Source: Gemmatimonas sp. (lineage in GTDB: Bacteria; Gemmatimonadota; Gemmatimonadetes; Gemmatimonadales; Gemmatimonadaceae). Taken from it: a stretch of 60,506 nt of DNA. Under the pieces are notes generated by a model. It did not search any database. It saw only the letters and a list, made by a program, of their open reading frames with translations, and was not told the origin of the DNA. The stretch covers positions 6,821 through 67,326 of the forward strand of contig JAABRL010000011.1 of NCBI GenBank assembly GCA_011390935.1, written 5' to 3'. Numbering within the stretch: the first letter of the stretch is position 1; every line of letters starts with the position of its first letter. Shown in pieces: positions 7,859-16,854 of this stretch. The position numbers and the translations under genes were made by a program.

Positions 7859-10036
7859 TCAGCGTCGGCCGTTCACCTGCCACGCCAGCCCGGCATACCA
7901 CAGGCGTCCCGTGTAGCCGGGCCAGTCGGCACCGAGCGTGCGATTGAACAGGTTGTCGACACCCACGGAGAGTTCGAGTCCACCACCGATCGGGCGCGCG
8001 CCGCGCAGGTCGAGTCGCGTAAACGCGGGCTGCTCGCTCGTCGTCACGCCAATTTCGTTGCGCCCGGTGGCCGTCGCGCCCGTGTGCACGAGTGTCGCGG
8101 CCATGCGTCCGCCCACGAGATTGCCGGCCGAGACCGAGAGTCGGCCAGAGTGCCGCGGGCGCGAGAGCAGTTCGAGCCCCGAGCCGAGATCGCGCGTGCG
8201 CAGGTGACTGTACCCGCCCTCGACACGCCACCGATCGTGGGTGAAGCCGCTCTCGAACTCCACGCCGCGCGTCCACGCGCGATCCACGTTTTCGTAGGTG
8301 AACACGCCCGCGTCTTCGGTCTGCACAAACTGGATGAACTGCTCCAGCTGGTTGTCGAACACGCTCGCGCGCACGAAGGTGCGAATGCCGACGCGCTCCA
8401 CGTGCAGCTGCACGTTCTCCGACGTTTCGGGGCGCAGCAGCGTGTTGCCCACCACGGCGTAGCCGGCCTGCGCATTCGCGAACGACAGAAACAGCTCCTT
8501 GAAGTCGGGGGCGCGAAATCCACGCCCCGCACTCGCCCGCACGCGCACCTCGTCGGTGGCCTGCCACAGCGCGGCTAGGCGCGGTGCCAGCGTTGAGCCC
8601 CACTGACTGTTGTTCGTGTAACGCACGCCCGGGGTCACGGCCAGACGACCGAACACAAGCCCGACCTGGGCGAACGGTTCCACCAGATCCCAGTGCTGTC
8701 GCATCCCGTCCACACGATCAGCGACGATCGATTCGCGACGCACTTCGATGCCCGCGTCCAGCTGACCGATCGGCGTGGGGCCGGCGTACGTCACCTCGAG
8801 TTCGCTGAGCTGTTGCCGGTCGCGATCGCCGAGATCACCCTGCGGCGTGTCGAACGTGCTCGCGCGCGCCAGATGATCGAAGCGTGAGCGGTAGAGCAGC
8901 GCGCCAATGCGATGCCGATTGTGCACATATTCGGCACCCACACGCGCTGCAAGCTGATCGCGATCGACGAATCGGAACAGTGGACCGGTGCGATAGCGCT
9001 GCCGTTCCCCGGTGAACACACCACCGGCCTGCAGTGACAGCCCATCAACCGGTCGAAAGGCGACACTTGGCGAGACGTCGTATCGGTCCACGAACGTACC
9101 GGCGGCATCGGCCACGCCGGGCGTCAGTGCCTGACGCCGCATGCCCACGTCGAGCACGACGTCGGTCGCGCCGCGATTCGCCAGCACGGTGCCCAGCATG
9201 TCGGAACGACCGAGCGAGCCTCCGACCGCCTGGAGACGCGCTTCCATGTCACCCGTGTCCGGTCGGCGCGTGACGATGTTGATCACGCCACCCATGGCAT
9301 CGGAGCCGTACAACGTGGACTGCGGACCCTTCACCACCTCGATGCGATCGACGTTGTTGGCGCTCAAACGCGACAGGTCGAGCGTGCCGCCGATGCGTCC
9401 CACCAATGGCTGGCCATCTATCAGCACGAGCACACGCTGCGACCCGAGTCCCTGCAGCTGCACGCCGCTGTTGCCGGGCAGACCGCGGTCGAGTTGAATG
9501 CCGAGTCGTTCGGTGAGCACCGCGGCGACATCGGTGGCGCCTGTTTCTTCGATCTGACGGCGCGAAATGAGTTCGACGGGCACCACGGCGTCGGCGAGTC
9601 GCTGCTCACGGCGCGCCGCGGTCACCACGGTGGCATCGAGCGAGAGCGCGAGTGGTGTGAGCGCAATCTGCACGGTGTCGGCGGCACTATTCCTGTCTGC
9701 CGCCGTTGCCGCGGCGCGCTGGGCCGGGGCGAAGCCGAGTCGACGCACCAGCAGCACGCCACCGTGGAGGCGATCGGACGGCACCATCGCGATGCCGCGG
9801 GCATCGGTGGCCACTCGCAACGTGTCGGTACCAACCACGGAGAGCACGCGGGCCGCCTCGAGGGCGCGACCCGTGGCCCCATCTTCCACGCGCACCGCGC
9901 GCGGCGCGCCGTCCTGAGCACGCGCACGTGCGGCGGTGCCGATGGTCAGCACCGCACTACAGAGGACGACGGGAACCGCACGCACGAGGCGTCGGTGGCA
10001 GCGGCCCGTCGTCGGGCGAGCTGCACAAAAGGGCAT
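7859..10036 (-). CDS. TonB-dependent outer-membrane receptor
   Basis: 725 aa: signal peptide to about residue 40 (ARARAQ), a carboxypeptidase-regulatory-like beta-sandwich (about 45-125), a plug domain (about 135-260; ISRRQIEETGATDVAAVL, RVLVLIDGQPL, IEVVKGPQSTLYGSDAMGGVINIVTRRP) and a C-terminal beta-barrel ending in Arg-Arg. The plug is closest in style to the BtuB/CirA/haem receptor group. The ATG overlaps the stop of the upstream hmuY-like gene (TGATG), which points to haem or an iron compound as substrate. A Fur-like box upstream of the operon supports iron control. Confidence 0.92.
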   Translation of the reverse strand: MPFCAARPTTGRCHRRLVRAVPVVLCSAVLTIGTAARARAQDGAPRAVRVEDGATGRALEAARVLSVVGTDTLRVATDARGIAMVPSDRLHGGVLLVRRLGFAPAQRAAATAADRNSAADTVQIALTPLALSLDATVVTAARREQRLADAVVPVELISRRQIEETGATDVAAVLTERLGIQLDRGLPGNSGVQLQGLGSQRVLVLIDGQPLVGRIGGTLDLSRLSANNVDRIEVVKGPQSTLYGSDAMGGVINIVTRRPDTGDMEARLQAVGGSLGRSDMLGTVLANRGATDVVLDVGMRRQALTPGVADAAGTFVDRYDVSPSVAFRPVDGLSLQAGGVFTGERQRYRTGPLFRFVDRDQLAARVGAEYVHNRHRIGALLYRSRFDHLARASTFDTPQGDLGDRDRQQLSELEVTYAGPTPIGQLDAGIEVRRESIVADRVDGMRQHWDLVEPFAQVGLVFGRLAVTPGVRYTNNSQWGSTLAPRLAALWQATDEVRVRASAGRGFRAPDFKELFLSFANAQAGYAVVGNTLLRPETSENVQLHVERVGIRTFVRASVFDNQLEQFIQFVQTEDAGVFTYENVDRAWTRGVEFESGFTHDRWRVEGGYSHLRTRDLGSGLELLSRPRHSGRLSVSAGNLVGGRMAATLVHTGATATGRNEIGVTTSEQPAFTRLDLRGARPIGGGLELSVGVDNLFNRTLGADWPGYTGRLWYAGLAWQVNGRR

Positions 10037-11088
10037 CAGCGGAGGCGCTGATACCGCACGGTGATGCGACGCGACTGTCCCTGCGCATCGTAGTACGACG
10101 GGAACTGCACTTTGAACACCGTCTCACCGCGACGCAGCAGGTAGTTGTCGTACGTGGCGTACACCGTGTTCGAGCTCGACACGTATTCCCACTGGCGATC
10201 AGGCTGCGAGAAGGCGCCGGCAAATCCGTCGCGAGCGAACGCCACGATCGGTACGCTGCGCGCGATGGTGGCGCTCATCACCTCGAACGGAGTGCTGTCG
10301 CCATAGGTGACGCTCACGGTGCCGGTGCCGCTGGCCCCGCTGTTGGCGCGGATGCGCCAGCCGTCGAATGCAATGTGCCAATCACCGCTCGCGCTGCTCA
10401 CGGTGGCGCCCGTGATCAGGTTCACGTACACCGGCGCGCTGCCGAGCGTGAACGTCTGCGTCTGCGCGGCGCCGAACGCGCCGGTTCCGCTGCCGGGCTG
10501 CACGGCCCAACGAATCGTCACCGCGCCGGGCTGCGTTGCGGTGGCGCCCGTAATGCCGGTCACCTGCAACTTGCCGTAGATCGGTGCGGCCTGCCCCACC
10601 ACGAACACGAAAACGCGCTGGCTGTTGGCGGTGGCCGACGCGCCGGGAGCGCCCGTGAACCAGGACGCGATCGCGGGCACGAGCGTGTCCGTGCGGAAGT
10701 TCGAGGCGGCCGGAATGTCCGCGGCCGTGATCGCGTCGAAGCGCTGGCGTTCGGTGGTCGCATTGAGCGCCTGCACCTCCGCGATCGTCAGGTTGGTCGG
10801 ACGGCAGAGGCAGAGGGCGGCCGTGCTGCCGGGCCCGCCCGCGCCACCGTTCACGATGGTGGAGAGACCGAAGAGACCGATGTCCCACGCCGTGGACGTG
10901 CTGGGGTTTGCGACGGCGACGGATCGCAGCGAGTCGCCATCCATGGCGAGGTACGCAAACCCGGTCGAGGCGTCGACCGTGATCTCGCCCGTGGCTGGCG
11001 GCGCGGTGCCGGGGCCGGTGGCGTCATCGGAGCAGGCGCTGAGCGAAGCGCCCAGCAGGAGGGCAGCGACCGCGGGGCGGAGCGTCAT
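10036..11088 (-). CDS. HmuY family lipoprotein, probable haem binding
   Basis: 350 aa from the ATG at 11088, chosen because a lipoprotein signal follows at once (lipobox Cys near residue 18, LSACSDD). HmuY-type blocks occur: WDIGLFGLSTIVNGGAGGPG near residue 70 and a later WHIAFDGWRIRANSGASGTG block, so the protein probably has two HmuY-like halves. HmuY captures haem at the cell surface and passes it to a TonB receptor, which is the next gene. Translational coupling and the operator at 11184-11198 fit an iron-regulated uptake pair. Haem specificity is inferred from the family. Confidence 0.85.
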   Translation of the reverse strand: MTLRPAVAALLLGASLSACSDDATGPGTAPPATGEITVDASTGFAYLAMDGDSLRSVAVANPSTSTAWDIGLFGLSTIVNGGAGGPGSTAALCLCRPTNLTIAEVQALNATTERQRFDAITAADIPAASNFRTDTLVPAIASWFTGAPGASATANSQRVFVFVVGQAAPIYGKLQVTGITGATATQPGAVTIRWAVQPGSGTGAFGAAQTQTFTLGSAPVYVNLITGATVSSASGDWHIAFDGWRIRANSGASGTGTVSVTYGDSTPFEVMSATIARSVPIVAFARDGFAGAFSQPDRQWEYVSSSNTVYATYDNYLLRRGETVFKVQFPSYYDAQGQSRRITVRYQRLR

Positions 11089-11183
11089 GCGCGCCGACCG
11101 ACGGCGCGCGACAGGAAGAGCAATCACGCAGAACTCTGGAAGCAGGGAATCGGACGAGCGCACGAACATGAGGAAGGGTCGAT

Positions 11184-11198
11184 TGAGAACCATTCTCA
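11184..11198. promoter_or_regulatory. Fur-like operator upstream of the hmuY/TonB operon
   Basis: TGAGAACCATTCTCA is a 7-1-7 inverted repeat with 6 of 7 positions symmetric. It matches the TGAGAATnATTCTCA form of the Fur box. It lies 96-110 bp upstream of the hmuY-like start, in the only gap before that operon. Established knowledge: Fur with Fe(II) represses at such sites. The regulator itself is not in the window. Confidence 0.65.
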
Positions 11199-11269
11199 GG
11201 CAATGCGCTATCGTACCTACCTGCGCTCCGTACTACTACCAACTGGCACGTCCGTGGTCCCTGCCAGTG

Positions 11270-11734
11270 CTACGGCGACTTGCGATACACTACAGCCAGT
11301 GGGCTGCCGTCGTAGTCGAGTTGGAAGCCGAGCTGTCGCCCGTCCCACGTGGCCGCGGCGGCGTCGCCCCCGGTCGCGTTGAGCGACACGTTGCCGGCCG
11401 ACTGGGTCCAGCTGCCGCGCGTGGTGTCCGCGAACGTTGAGGCGAAGCCGGCCACGGTCTCCACCGTGGTGATCGCGAGCACGAACTCGCCGCCGGGTTG
11501 CAGCGCGAGTGTGCTCTGCGTCAGATCAATACGGAAGCCGGTCTCCACGAACAGGGCGAACGGCACCGGCTGCGTGTTCACCGTCGTCAGGGAGAACGTC
11601 CCCGCGACCGGATCGGTGGGGCTCGGCGCTGGCGGACCGGGATCGGTGGTGCCACCATCACTGCACGCCGCCGCGAGCACGAACGCGGCGACGACGCGCG
11701 TTTGTCTGAACACTCTTCCACTCCATGGTGCCAT
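11270..11734 (-). CDS. Small lipoprotein of unknown function
   Basis: 154 aa from the ATG at 11734, with a GGAGA 8-12 nt upstream; a GTG at 11713 is an alternative. The lipoprotein signal ends at VLAAACSDGG. A Gly/Pro/Thr-rich linker is followed by a beta-strand-rich domain (GTFSLTTVN, FVLAITTVETVAGF, RGSWTQSAGNVSLNA) with a lipocalin-like or META-like feel, but no confident family. Its start codon overlaps that of the divergent cupredoxin gene. Confidence 0.6.
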   Translation of the reverse strand: MAPWSGRVFRQTRVVAAFVLAAACSDGGTTDPGPPAPSPTDPVAGTFSLTTVNTQPVPFALFVETGFRIDLTQSTLALQPGGEFVLAITTVETVAGFASTFADTTRGSWTQSAGNVSLNATGGDAAAATWDGRQLGFQLDYDGSPLAVVYRKSP

Positions 11735-12113
11735 GTCGCGTTCTCTCCATCTCGGTGTGTCTGCTGGGCTTGCCGTGTCGATGCTACTGCTCGGAGCGTG
11801 TGGCGTAAGCGGTGATCGCCCCACCGACCCGACGCCTACCGGTCCGGATACGCTCGACGTCTTCACACCGGGCAATGTGTTCAGTCCGACCTCGGCCGAA
11901 ATCCGGCGTGGCGGCACCATTCGCTATCGGCTCAGCGAATCGCCCGATGGACGCGGACACAACGTGGTGTTCACCGGCGGCGTCGCTGGCGCACCGCAGA
12001 GCATTCCCGTGCTCAAGGACACCACCGTAGCGCGCACCTTCACCCAACAGGGCACCTTTCCCTACTCGTGCACCGTGCATCCCGGCATGGACGGCGACGT
12101 GATCGTGAAGTGA
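11733..12113 (+). CDS. Cupredoxin (plastocyanin-like) lipoprotein
   Basis: 126 aa with a lipoprotein signal (LLLGAC, Cys23). The C-terminal half is a blue-copper domain with all four type 1 ligands: His76 (GRGHNVVF), Cys113, His116 and Met119 (CTVHPGM). It is a small periplasmic or membrane-attached electron carrier. The linker is Pro/Thr/Asp rich. The ATG shares two bases with the start codon of the divergent gene, so its promoter and any ribosome site must lie inside that gene, and no Shine-Dalgarno is visible. Confidence 0.85.
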   Translation: MSRSLHLGVSAGLAVSMLLLGACGVSGDRPTDPTPTGPDTLDVFTPGNVFSPTSAEIRRGGTIRYRLSESPDGRGHNVVFTGGVAGAPQSIPVLKDTTVARTFTQQGTFPYSCTVHPGMDGDVIVK

Positions 12114-12149
12114 CCCTGCGGTACCCGCTCGACGGTCACCAACGCCCAC

Positions 12150-13460
12150 TTACCGCGTGACGCCGTGAAAGGTGGGCGTCCACCCAGGAAACACCACCGA
12201 CAGATTGCTGTTCTCGAGCCGCTGCTGCACGATCTCGGCCAGCACATCGCGATAGTCGAGCGTGACGCGCAAGTCGCGCCGATCTTCGAGCTGACTCGTT
12301 TCCAGTCCGGGCCACCCGGCCGTGAGCACGCGTCCCCCGGCGATACCGCGCCCCATCGCAAACATCACCGAGGCACGGCCGTGATCGGTACCGGCGCTAC
12401 CGTTCTCGCGCGCATTGCGGCCGAACTCGGACAGCGCGGTCGTGGTCACCGGATAGCTGGTTGCAATCACGTCGGCCCAGAACGCGCCGAGCGACTGCGC
12501 GAAGTCGAGCATTTGGGTCGCCATCTGTCCGCCGTTGGGATCCTGCGCCGCGTGCGTATCCCACCCACCGATATCGATCGCTGCCGCTTCGAGGCCGATA
12601 TCCGACTTGATGAGCGCGGCGATCGCGCGCAATCCGCGACCGAACGACGTGTTCGGATACGTGACGCCGTTGGCGGGCACGTAGCCGTTCAGATTCAGTG
12701 ACGCGAGCAGGTCCATCGTGCCGATGGCGTCGAGCGCGGCAGCACGCAGCGGATTCATGCTTTCCGCATAGTTGGCACGCAGCACCGCCGTCCGCGCCGC
12801 GCGCGTGTTGCCGGAGCCGCCAATGGAATAGTTGGCCGGATTCGAGATCGGCAACGTCTGCGGCCCGCCGACCAGCGTCTTCGGCAATCCCGACGAGAGA
12901 CCGAGTCCGCGCAGCACGGGTGTCGCGTGCACGGGCGGAACGCTGGCCAGATGCCGACCGAGCCAACCGGTGGTGAGATCGGGGTCCACCGGCTTGCCCA
13001 CTTCCATGTAGCGCTGCGCGTCGAAATGCGAGCGCGAGTTGTTCGTCTTCTGCCCCACCGCGTGCATCACGAGGAGGTCCTGCGCCTGGTAGGCGGGAAG
13101 CAGCGCCTGCATGGCCGGCGGAATCGCGAAGCGATCGTCGAGCGCGATGGCGCGATTGCCGGCCATGGAGTCGGGCGCCGGCGTACGGATGGTGGGTCGC
13201 AGTGCGTAGTATTGCGCCTCGGTGTGCGGAATCACCATGGCGAGCCCGTCCACACCGCCGCGCATGAACACCGACACCATCACATCGCGCGTGGACGAAT
13301 AGTGATCGGCCAGCGTGATGCGCGGCAGCCAGTCGGGGAAGACCACCGCGGCCGCCGAGAGGGTGGTGGTGGTGCGCAGGAAGCGACGACGCGACAGGTC
13401 GCGATACTCGTCGCAGCCGGTATCGGGCGCGCCGTCGGGCGCGAGTTGATCACGATGCAT
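12150..13460 (-). CDS. DUF1501 domain protein with Tat signal
   Basis: 436 aa. The N-terminus carries a twin-arginine motif (SRRRFLRTTTTLSAAAVVFP), so export is folded via Tat. The body matches DUF1501, a sulfatase/alkaline-phosphatase-like fold (FMRGGVDGLAMVIPH, IDIGGWDTHAAQDPNGG, LSEFGRNARENGSAGTDHGRASVMFAMG). DUF1501 genes are regularly next to DUF1800 genes, as here (18 bp apart, same strand). The biochemical role of the pair is unknown. Confidence 0.88.
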   Translation of the reverse strand: MHRDQLAPDGAPDTGCDEYRDLSRRRFLRTTTTLSAAAVVFPDWLPRITLADHYSSTRDVMVSVFMRGGVDGLAMVIPHTEAQYYALRPTIRTPAPDSMAGNRAIALDDRFAIPPAMQALLPAYQAQDLLVMHAVGQKTNNSRSHFDAQRYMEVGKPVDPDLTTGWLGRHLASVPPVHATPVLRGLGLSSGLPKTLVGGPQTLPISNPANYSIGGSGNTRAARTAVLRANYAESMNPLRAAALDAIGTMDLLASLNLNGYVPANGVTYPNTSFGRGLRAIAALIKSDIGLEAAAIDIGGWDTHAAQDPNGGQMATQMLDFAQSLGAFWADVIATSYPVTTTALSEFGRNARENGSAGTDHGRASVMFAMGRGIAGGRVLTAGWPGLETSQLEDRRDLRVTLDYRDVLAEIVQQRLENSNLSVVFPGWTPTFHGVTR

Positions 13461-13478
13461 GGTCTCTGTCGCTCCCGG

Positions 13479-14999
13479 TCAGTACCACTGGAACTCGTGG
13501 CTGCTCAACGCAAGCGCGATCGTTTCGCGCATGCGCGTGGCGTTGAAGGTGCCACCCACGAGATAACCGCGCAGTTGCGCGCGCGTACTTGGGGCGAGTT
13601 CTCCCCCGAACAGCTCCGCATCGAGACGATCGAGCGCGGCGTCCGGTGAGCCCGCGAGGTACGCGTCCACCGTCAGTCGCACGTTCGTGGCCGAATTGCT
13701 GCTGCCGAGCGTCGTACCGAACGACCAGCGCGGCGTGATGTTGCCCACCCAGTATTCCATGAGATCCGGAAAGCCATCGGGCGTCTCCCACTGGAACAGC
13801 GGTTGCCCGAGGTTGCGCACCTGCCCCACCATGCCATTGAGGTTGGTGATGGTGACGTCGCTGCTGCGCAGACCGGAGGCCACAAGATGAAACGGTCGCT
13901 TGAGCTTGAGCGGCGCCTGCGCGATCCACCCTTCGTTGAGGACGGCGCGCACCATGCGCTTGATATCGCCGCCGGTGGCACGATACGCGCCGGCGATCGC
14001 CTCAATCTGCGTCTCGGTGGGCTCGGGGGTGACGAACCACTTGAGCAGCTTGCTCGCCAGGAAGCGGCCCGTGCTCGGATGGGCAAGCAGCATGTCAATG
14101 ATCTGCTCACCCTCCTTCACCCCCTCCTGCCCGAGACTCGCGTTCCCAGCCGGAATGGTCACGCCGAGCACGGTCTTGGCCCCCCAATCGTGCCGCGACG
14201 GATTGAAGGAGAAGACACCGGCACCGGTGAAGGTCCATCCGGTCAGCACGCGCGACAGTTCGGTCACGTCCTGTTGCGTGTACCCGCCATCCACGCCCAG
14301 GGAGTGCAGCTCCATGAGCTCGCGCGCGTAGTTCTCGTTGGGGGCGCCAACGCGACTGAGGTTCTGATCGAGATACGCGAGCATGGCCGGACTCTTCGCA
14401 CTCGCCTTGAGCAGATCGCTGAACCGGCCCATGGCATGCCGTCGGATGACGTCGCGATCGTCGACGAGCTTCAGATAGCCGACCTTGTCGATCGAAATGC
14501 TGAAATGGTCGGTCCAGAACTCCACCATGCGCTCGTACAGCTGCCGACGCGAGAACGCAGCGCGATAGAGCGTGGCGGCCTGCAGGTCGGTGCGCAACGT
14601 GCCGGCGTTGAGCCCGGCAAGCTGGGGTGGCTCGAGCGCGAGGTTGGGCCAGCGCGCGGCCACGTCCGCCTCGAGCGCGCTGTCATCGATGCGCGTGTAG
14701 TTGACCTGATCGTTGAGCCACCGCTGGTAGCCCAGCGTCTTCACGTCCGCCACGTCGGCGGTGCGCAGCGCGTAGCTCGCGCGCCGCACGAGACGCAGGC
14801 GCGCATCGGTCCACGTGACCGGCGGAGACACGTTGGCGCCGTGTGGATCGCCCGTCTCGGGGTCCGCGGCCTGGGACTCGTTGCGCGCCTTGCCCGTCAC
14901 CACCCGCAGGAACTCGCGACGCGACGCGGCGCGCTGCCTCTCCTCTGCTCCCGCCTGCACGTTGCCTCCTGGACAATTGCCTGCTGCCTCGCCACCCAT
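13479..14999 (-). CDS. DUF1800 domain protein
   Basis: About 506 aa from the ATG at 14999. The open frame reaches a GTG at 15056; a GTG at 14957 has AGGAGG 4 nt upstream and is a serious alternative start. Near the N-terminus SRREFLRVVTG looks like a weakened Tat motif without a good hydrophobic stretch. DUF1800 hallmarks include MVEFWTDHFSIS, ENYARELMELHSLGVDGGYTQQDVTELSRVLTGWT and PDGFPDLMEYW. It is paired with the downstream DUF1501 gene; function unknown. Confidence 0.85.
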   Translation of the reverse strand: MGGEAAGNCPGGNVQAGAEERQRAASRREFLRVVTGKARNESQAADPETGDPHGANVSPPVTWTDARLRLVRRASYALRTADVADVKTLGYQRWLNDQVNYTRIDDSALEADVAARWPNLALEPPQLAGLNAGTLRTDLQAATLYRAAFSRRQLYERMVEFWTDHFSISIDKVGYLKLVDDRDVIRRHAMGRFSDLLKASAKSPAMLAYLDQNLSRVGAPNENYARELMELHSLGVDGGYTQQDVTELSRVLTGWTFTGAGVFSFNPSRHDWGAKTVLGVTIPAGNASLGQEGVKEGEQIIDMLLAHPSTGRFLASKLLKWFVTPEPTETQIEAIAGAYRATGGDIKRMVRAVLNEGWIAQAPLKLKRPFHLVASGLRSSDVTITNLNGMVGQVRNLGQPLFQWETPDGFPDLMEYWVGNITPRWSFGTTLGSSNSATNVRLTVDAYLAGSPDAALDRLDAELFGGELAPSTRAQLRGYLVGGTFNATRMRETIALALSSHEFQWY

Positions 15000-15165
15000 C
15001 TGTGTACCAGACGCGGCAGCGCGCCATACGTTAGCACGCGCCGATGTTCCCGTCACGTGTGCGGCGTCACAGCGCGGGCGCCCGCCGACAGATCGTGCGA
15101 CGATCGGCGCACCGACAACCGGCCGTGGTGGTGGTCGCCTGACGCCTCGGGCGCTAGACTCCTAC

Positions 15166-15630
15166 ATGAGGCTCGTCCCGATGCTTTCCTGCCCTCCCGC
15201 TCCCCGCCTGATGCGACGTGCCGCCTTCACGCTCATCGAGATTCTCGTCGTGATCGCGGTCATCGCGATTCTGGCCTCGCTCGTGGCCCCCAACGTGTTC
15301 CAGCATGTGGGGACCGCGCGAAGCACCACGGCGCGCTCGCAGCTCGAGATGCTCGCAACGGCGCTCGATGCCTATCGTCTCGACACCGGTCGGTACCCCA
15401 CGAGCGCACAGGGGCTCGATGCGCTCGTCACGCTGCCGACGATCGACACTCCGCCGACTTGGCGCGGTCCGTATCTGCGTCGCGCGGTGCCGCGCGATCC
15501 GTGGGGCTCGCCCTACGTGTACGTCGCGCCAGGCGTCGCCAACCCCGGCGCGTTCGACCTCCTGTCGTATGGCGCGGACGGTCGACCGGGGGGTGACGGC
15601 GAGGACGCCGACATCCTCGGCTGGCAGTAG
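15166..15630 (+). CDS. gspG: Type II secretion major pseudopilin GspG
   Basis: 154 aa from the ATG at 15166; starts at 15181 (GAGG 9 nt upstream) or 15211 are possible because the prepilin leader MRRA|AFTLIE begins at 15211. Type IV pilin N-helix (AFTLIEILVVIAVIAILASLVAPN) with the essential Glu+5, then the GspG C-terminal pattern (YRLDTGRYPTSAQGLDALV, RDPWGSPYVYV, LLSYGADGRPGGDGEDADILGW) including the calcium-site loop. The residue before cleavage is Ala rather than Gly. First gene of the gsp operon; a TAGACT box lies 5 nt before the first ATG. Confidence 0.93.
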   Translation: MRLVPMLSCPPAPRLMRRAAFTLIEILVVIAVIAILASLVAPNVFQHVGTARSTTARSQLEMLATALDAYRLDTGRYPTSAQGLDALVTLPTIDTPPTWRGPYLRRAVPRDPWGSPYVYVAPGVANPGAFDLLSYGADGRPGGDGEDADILGWQ

Positions 15631-15651
15631 TCCGTTCGACGCGCCCCGATC

Positions 15652-16854
15652 ATGCCGCGTTTCACGTACGAGGCTGTGAACCACATCGGGGCGCGCTCGA
15701 GCGGCACGGAGCGCGCCGACAGCGAGGCCGCGCTCACGAGACAGCTCGAGGCGCGCGGACTGCACACGCTCGACGTGACCGTCGCACCACCCACGCCATC
15801 AGCGTTCTGGCGTGCCGGCCGTCGGCGACGAGACCTGCTCGAACTCACACGCGCCATCGCGTCGTTGCTCGCGGCCGGCTTGCCACTCGCGCGCGCACTC
15901 GCGGCCGCGCGCGGCGTGACGAGCGGCGAGGTGCGCGAGGCGCTCGATGATGTTCGGGCGCGTGTCGATCGCGGGGACTCACTCGCGGCCTCGCTGCGCG
16001 GGTTCCCGGAACACTTCTCCCCGGTGTACATCGGCCTCGTGCACGCCGGTGAGCGCAGCGGTGATCTCGTCACCGCGTACGGCAGGCTGTCCGTGCAGCT
16101 GGAACAGGCCGAACAGCTCCGCGGGCGCATTCTTGCCGCGCTGTTGTATCCGGCCCTGCTTGCCGTAGCCGGCGCGATTGCCGTCGTGGTACTGCTCGTA
16201 GTCGTACTGCCCCGCTTTGCCACCCTGCTGCTCGATGCGGGTGCGGCGCTTCCGTCGAGCACGCGCGTGCTGCTCGCCGCGTCCGCCGTGCTGTCGGCGT
16301 TGTGGCCGCTGCTGATCGTGCTCGCCTTCGCCGCGGCCACCACGGTGGTGTGGATGCGCCGGTCGGACGCGGGGCGAACGGCTGGCGCGCGTCTCCTGCT
16401 CGCGCTCCCGTTCGCTCGAACGCTGCGCGCGCAGGTGCTCGCGGCGCGGGTGGCGAGACTGCTCGCCGCGCTACTTGGAGGCGGGGCGCCGCTGTACACC
16501 GCCCTTGGCGATGTGCACGACGCCATGGCGGATCCGATCGCGCGCGAGGAAGTCCGGTCGGTGCGCGAGCGCGTGCGGACGGGTGCCTCGCTCGGTGACG
16601 CAATCGCGGCAAGTGCCGTGTTTCCACCGTTGCTCGCGCAGCTGGTCAGCGTGGGTGAGGCGTCGGCGCGATTGGGCGCGTTTCTCGAAAAGGCGGCCGA
16701 TCTGCTCGATGAACGCACCGAGCGGTCGGCGCAGCGCCTGGCCACGCTCGCGGAGCCCACGTTGATCGTGGTGCTCGGCGGCGTCGTCGCCCTGATCGCG
16801 TACGCGCTGCTACAGGCCATCTACGGCATCAATGCAGGCAGCTTCGCCCCATGA
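15652..16854 (+). CDS. gspF: Type II secretion inner-membrane platform protein GspF
   Basis: 400 aa, the usual length for GspF/PilC. Two T2SF domains (about 65-190 and 265-390) and three membrane helices (about 165-190, 215-240, 365-390). Signature segments: ELTRAIASLLAAGLPLARAL and RVARLLAALLGGGAPLYTAL. It anchors the pseudopilus assembly motor in the inner membrane with GspE, L and M. 21 bp after gspG; overlaps gspH by 4 nt. Confidence 0.93.
   Translation: MPRFTYEAVNHIGARSSGTERADSEAALTRQLEARGLHTLDVTVAPPTPSAFWRAGRRRRDLLELTRAIASLLAAGLPLARALAAARGVTSGEVREALDDVRARVDRGDSLAASLRGFPEHFSPVYIGLVHAGERSGDLVTAYGRLSVQLEQAEQLRGRILAALLYPALLAVAGAIAVVVLLVVVLPRFATLLLDAGAALPSSTRVLLAASAVLSALWPLLIVLAFAAATTVVWMRRSDAGRTAGARLLLALPFARTLRAQVLAARVARLLAALLGGGAPLYTALGDVHDAMADPIAREEVRSVRERVRTGASLGDAIAASAVFPPLLAQLVSVGEASARLGAFLEKAADLLDERTERSAQRLATLAEPTLIVVLGGVVALIAYALLQAIYGINAGSFAP

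Noticed and set aside
9706..11382. A 558-codon plus-strand frame opposite the TonB receptor and hmuY
   Set aside because: No recognisable domain, Arg/His-rich composition, and full overlap with two firm genes. The same holds for long frames at 5861-7165 (-), 13803-15596 (+), 39455-40918 (+) and 52024-54045 (-).
12114..12149. Hairpin around GGTACC between convergent genes as a terminator
   Set aside because: The pairing is short and interrupted; not distinct from chance at this GC content.
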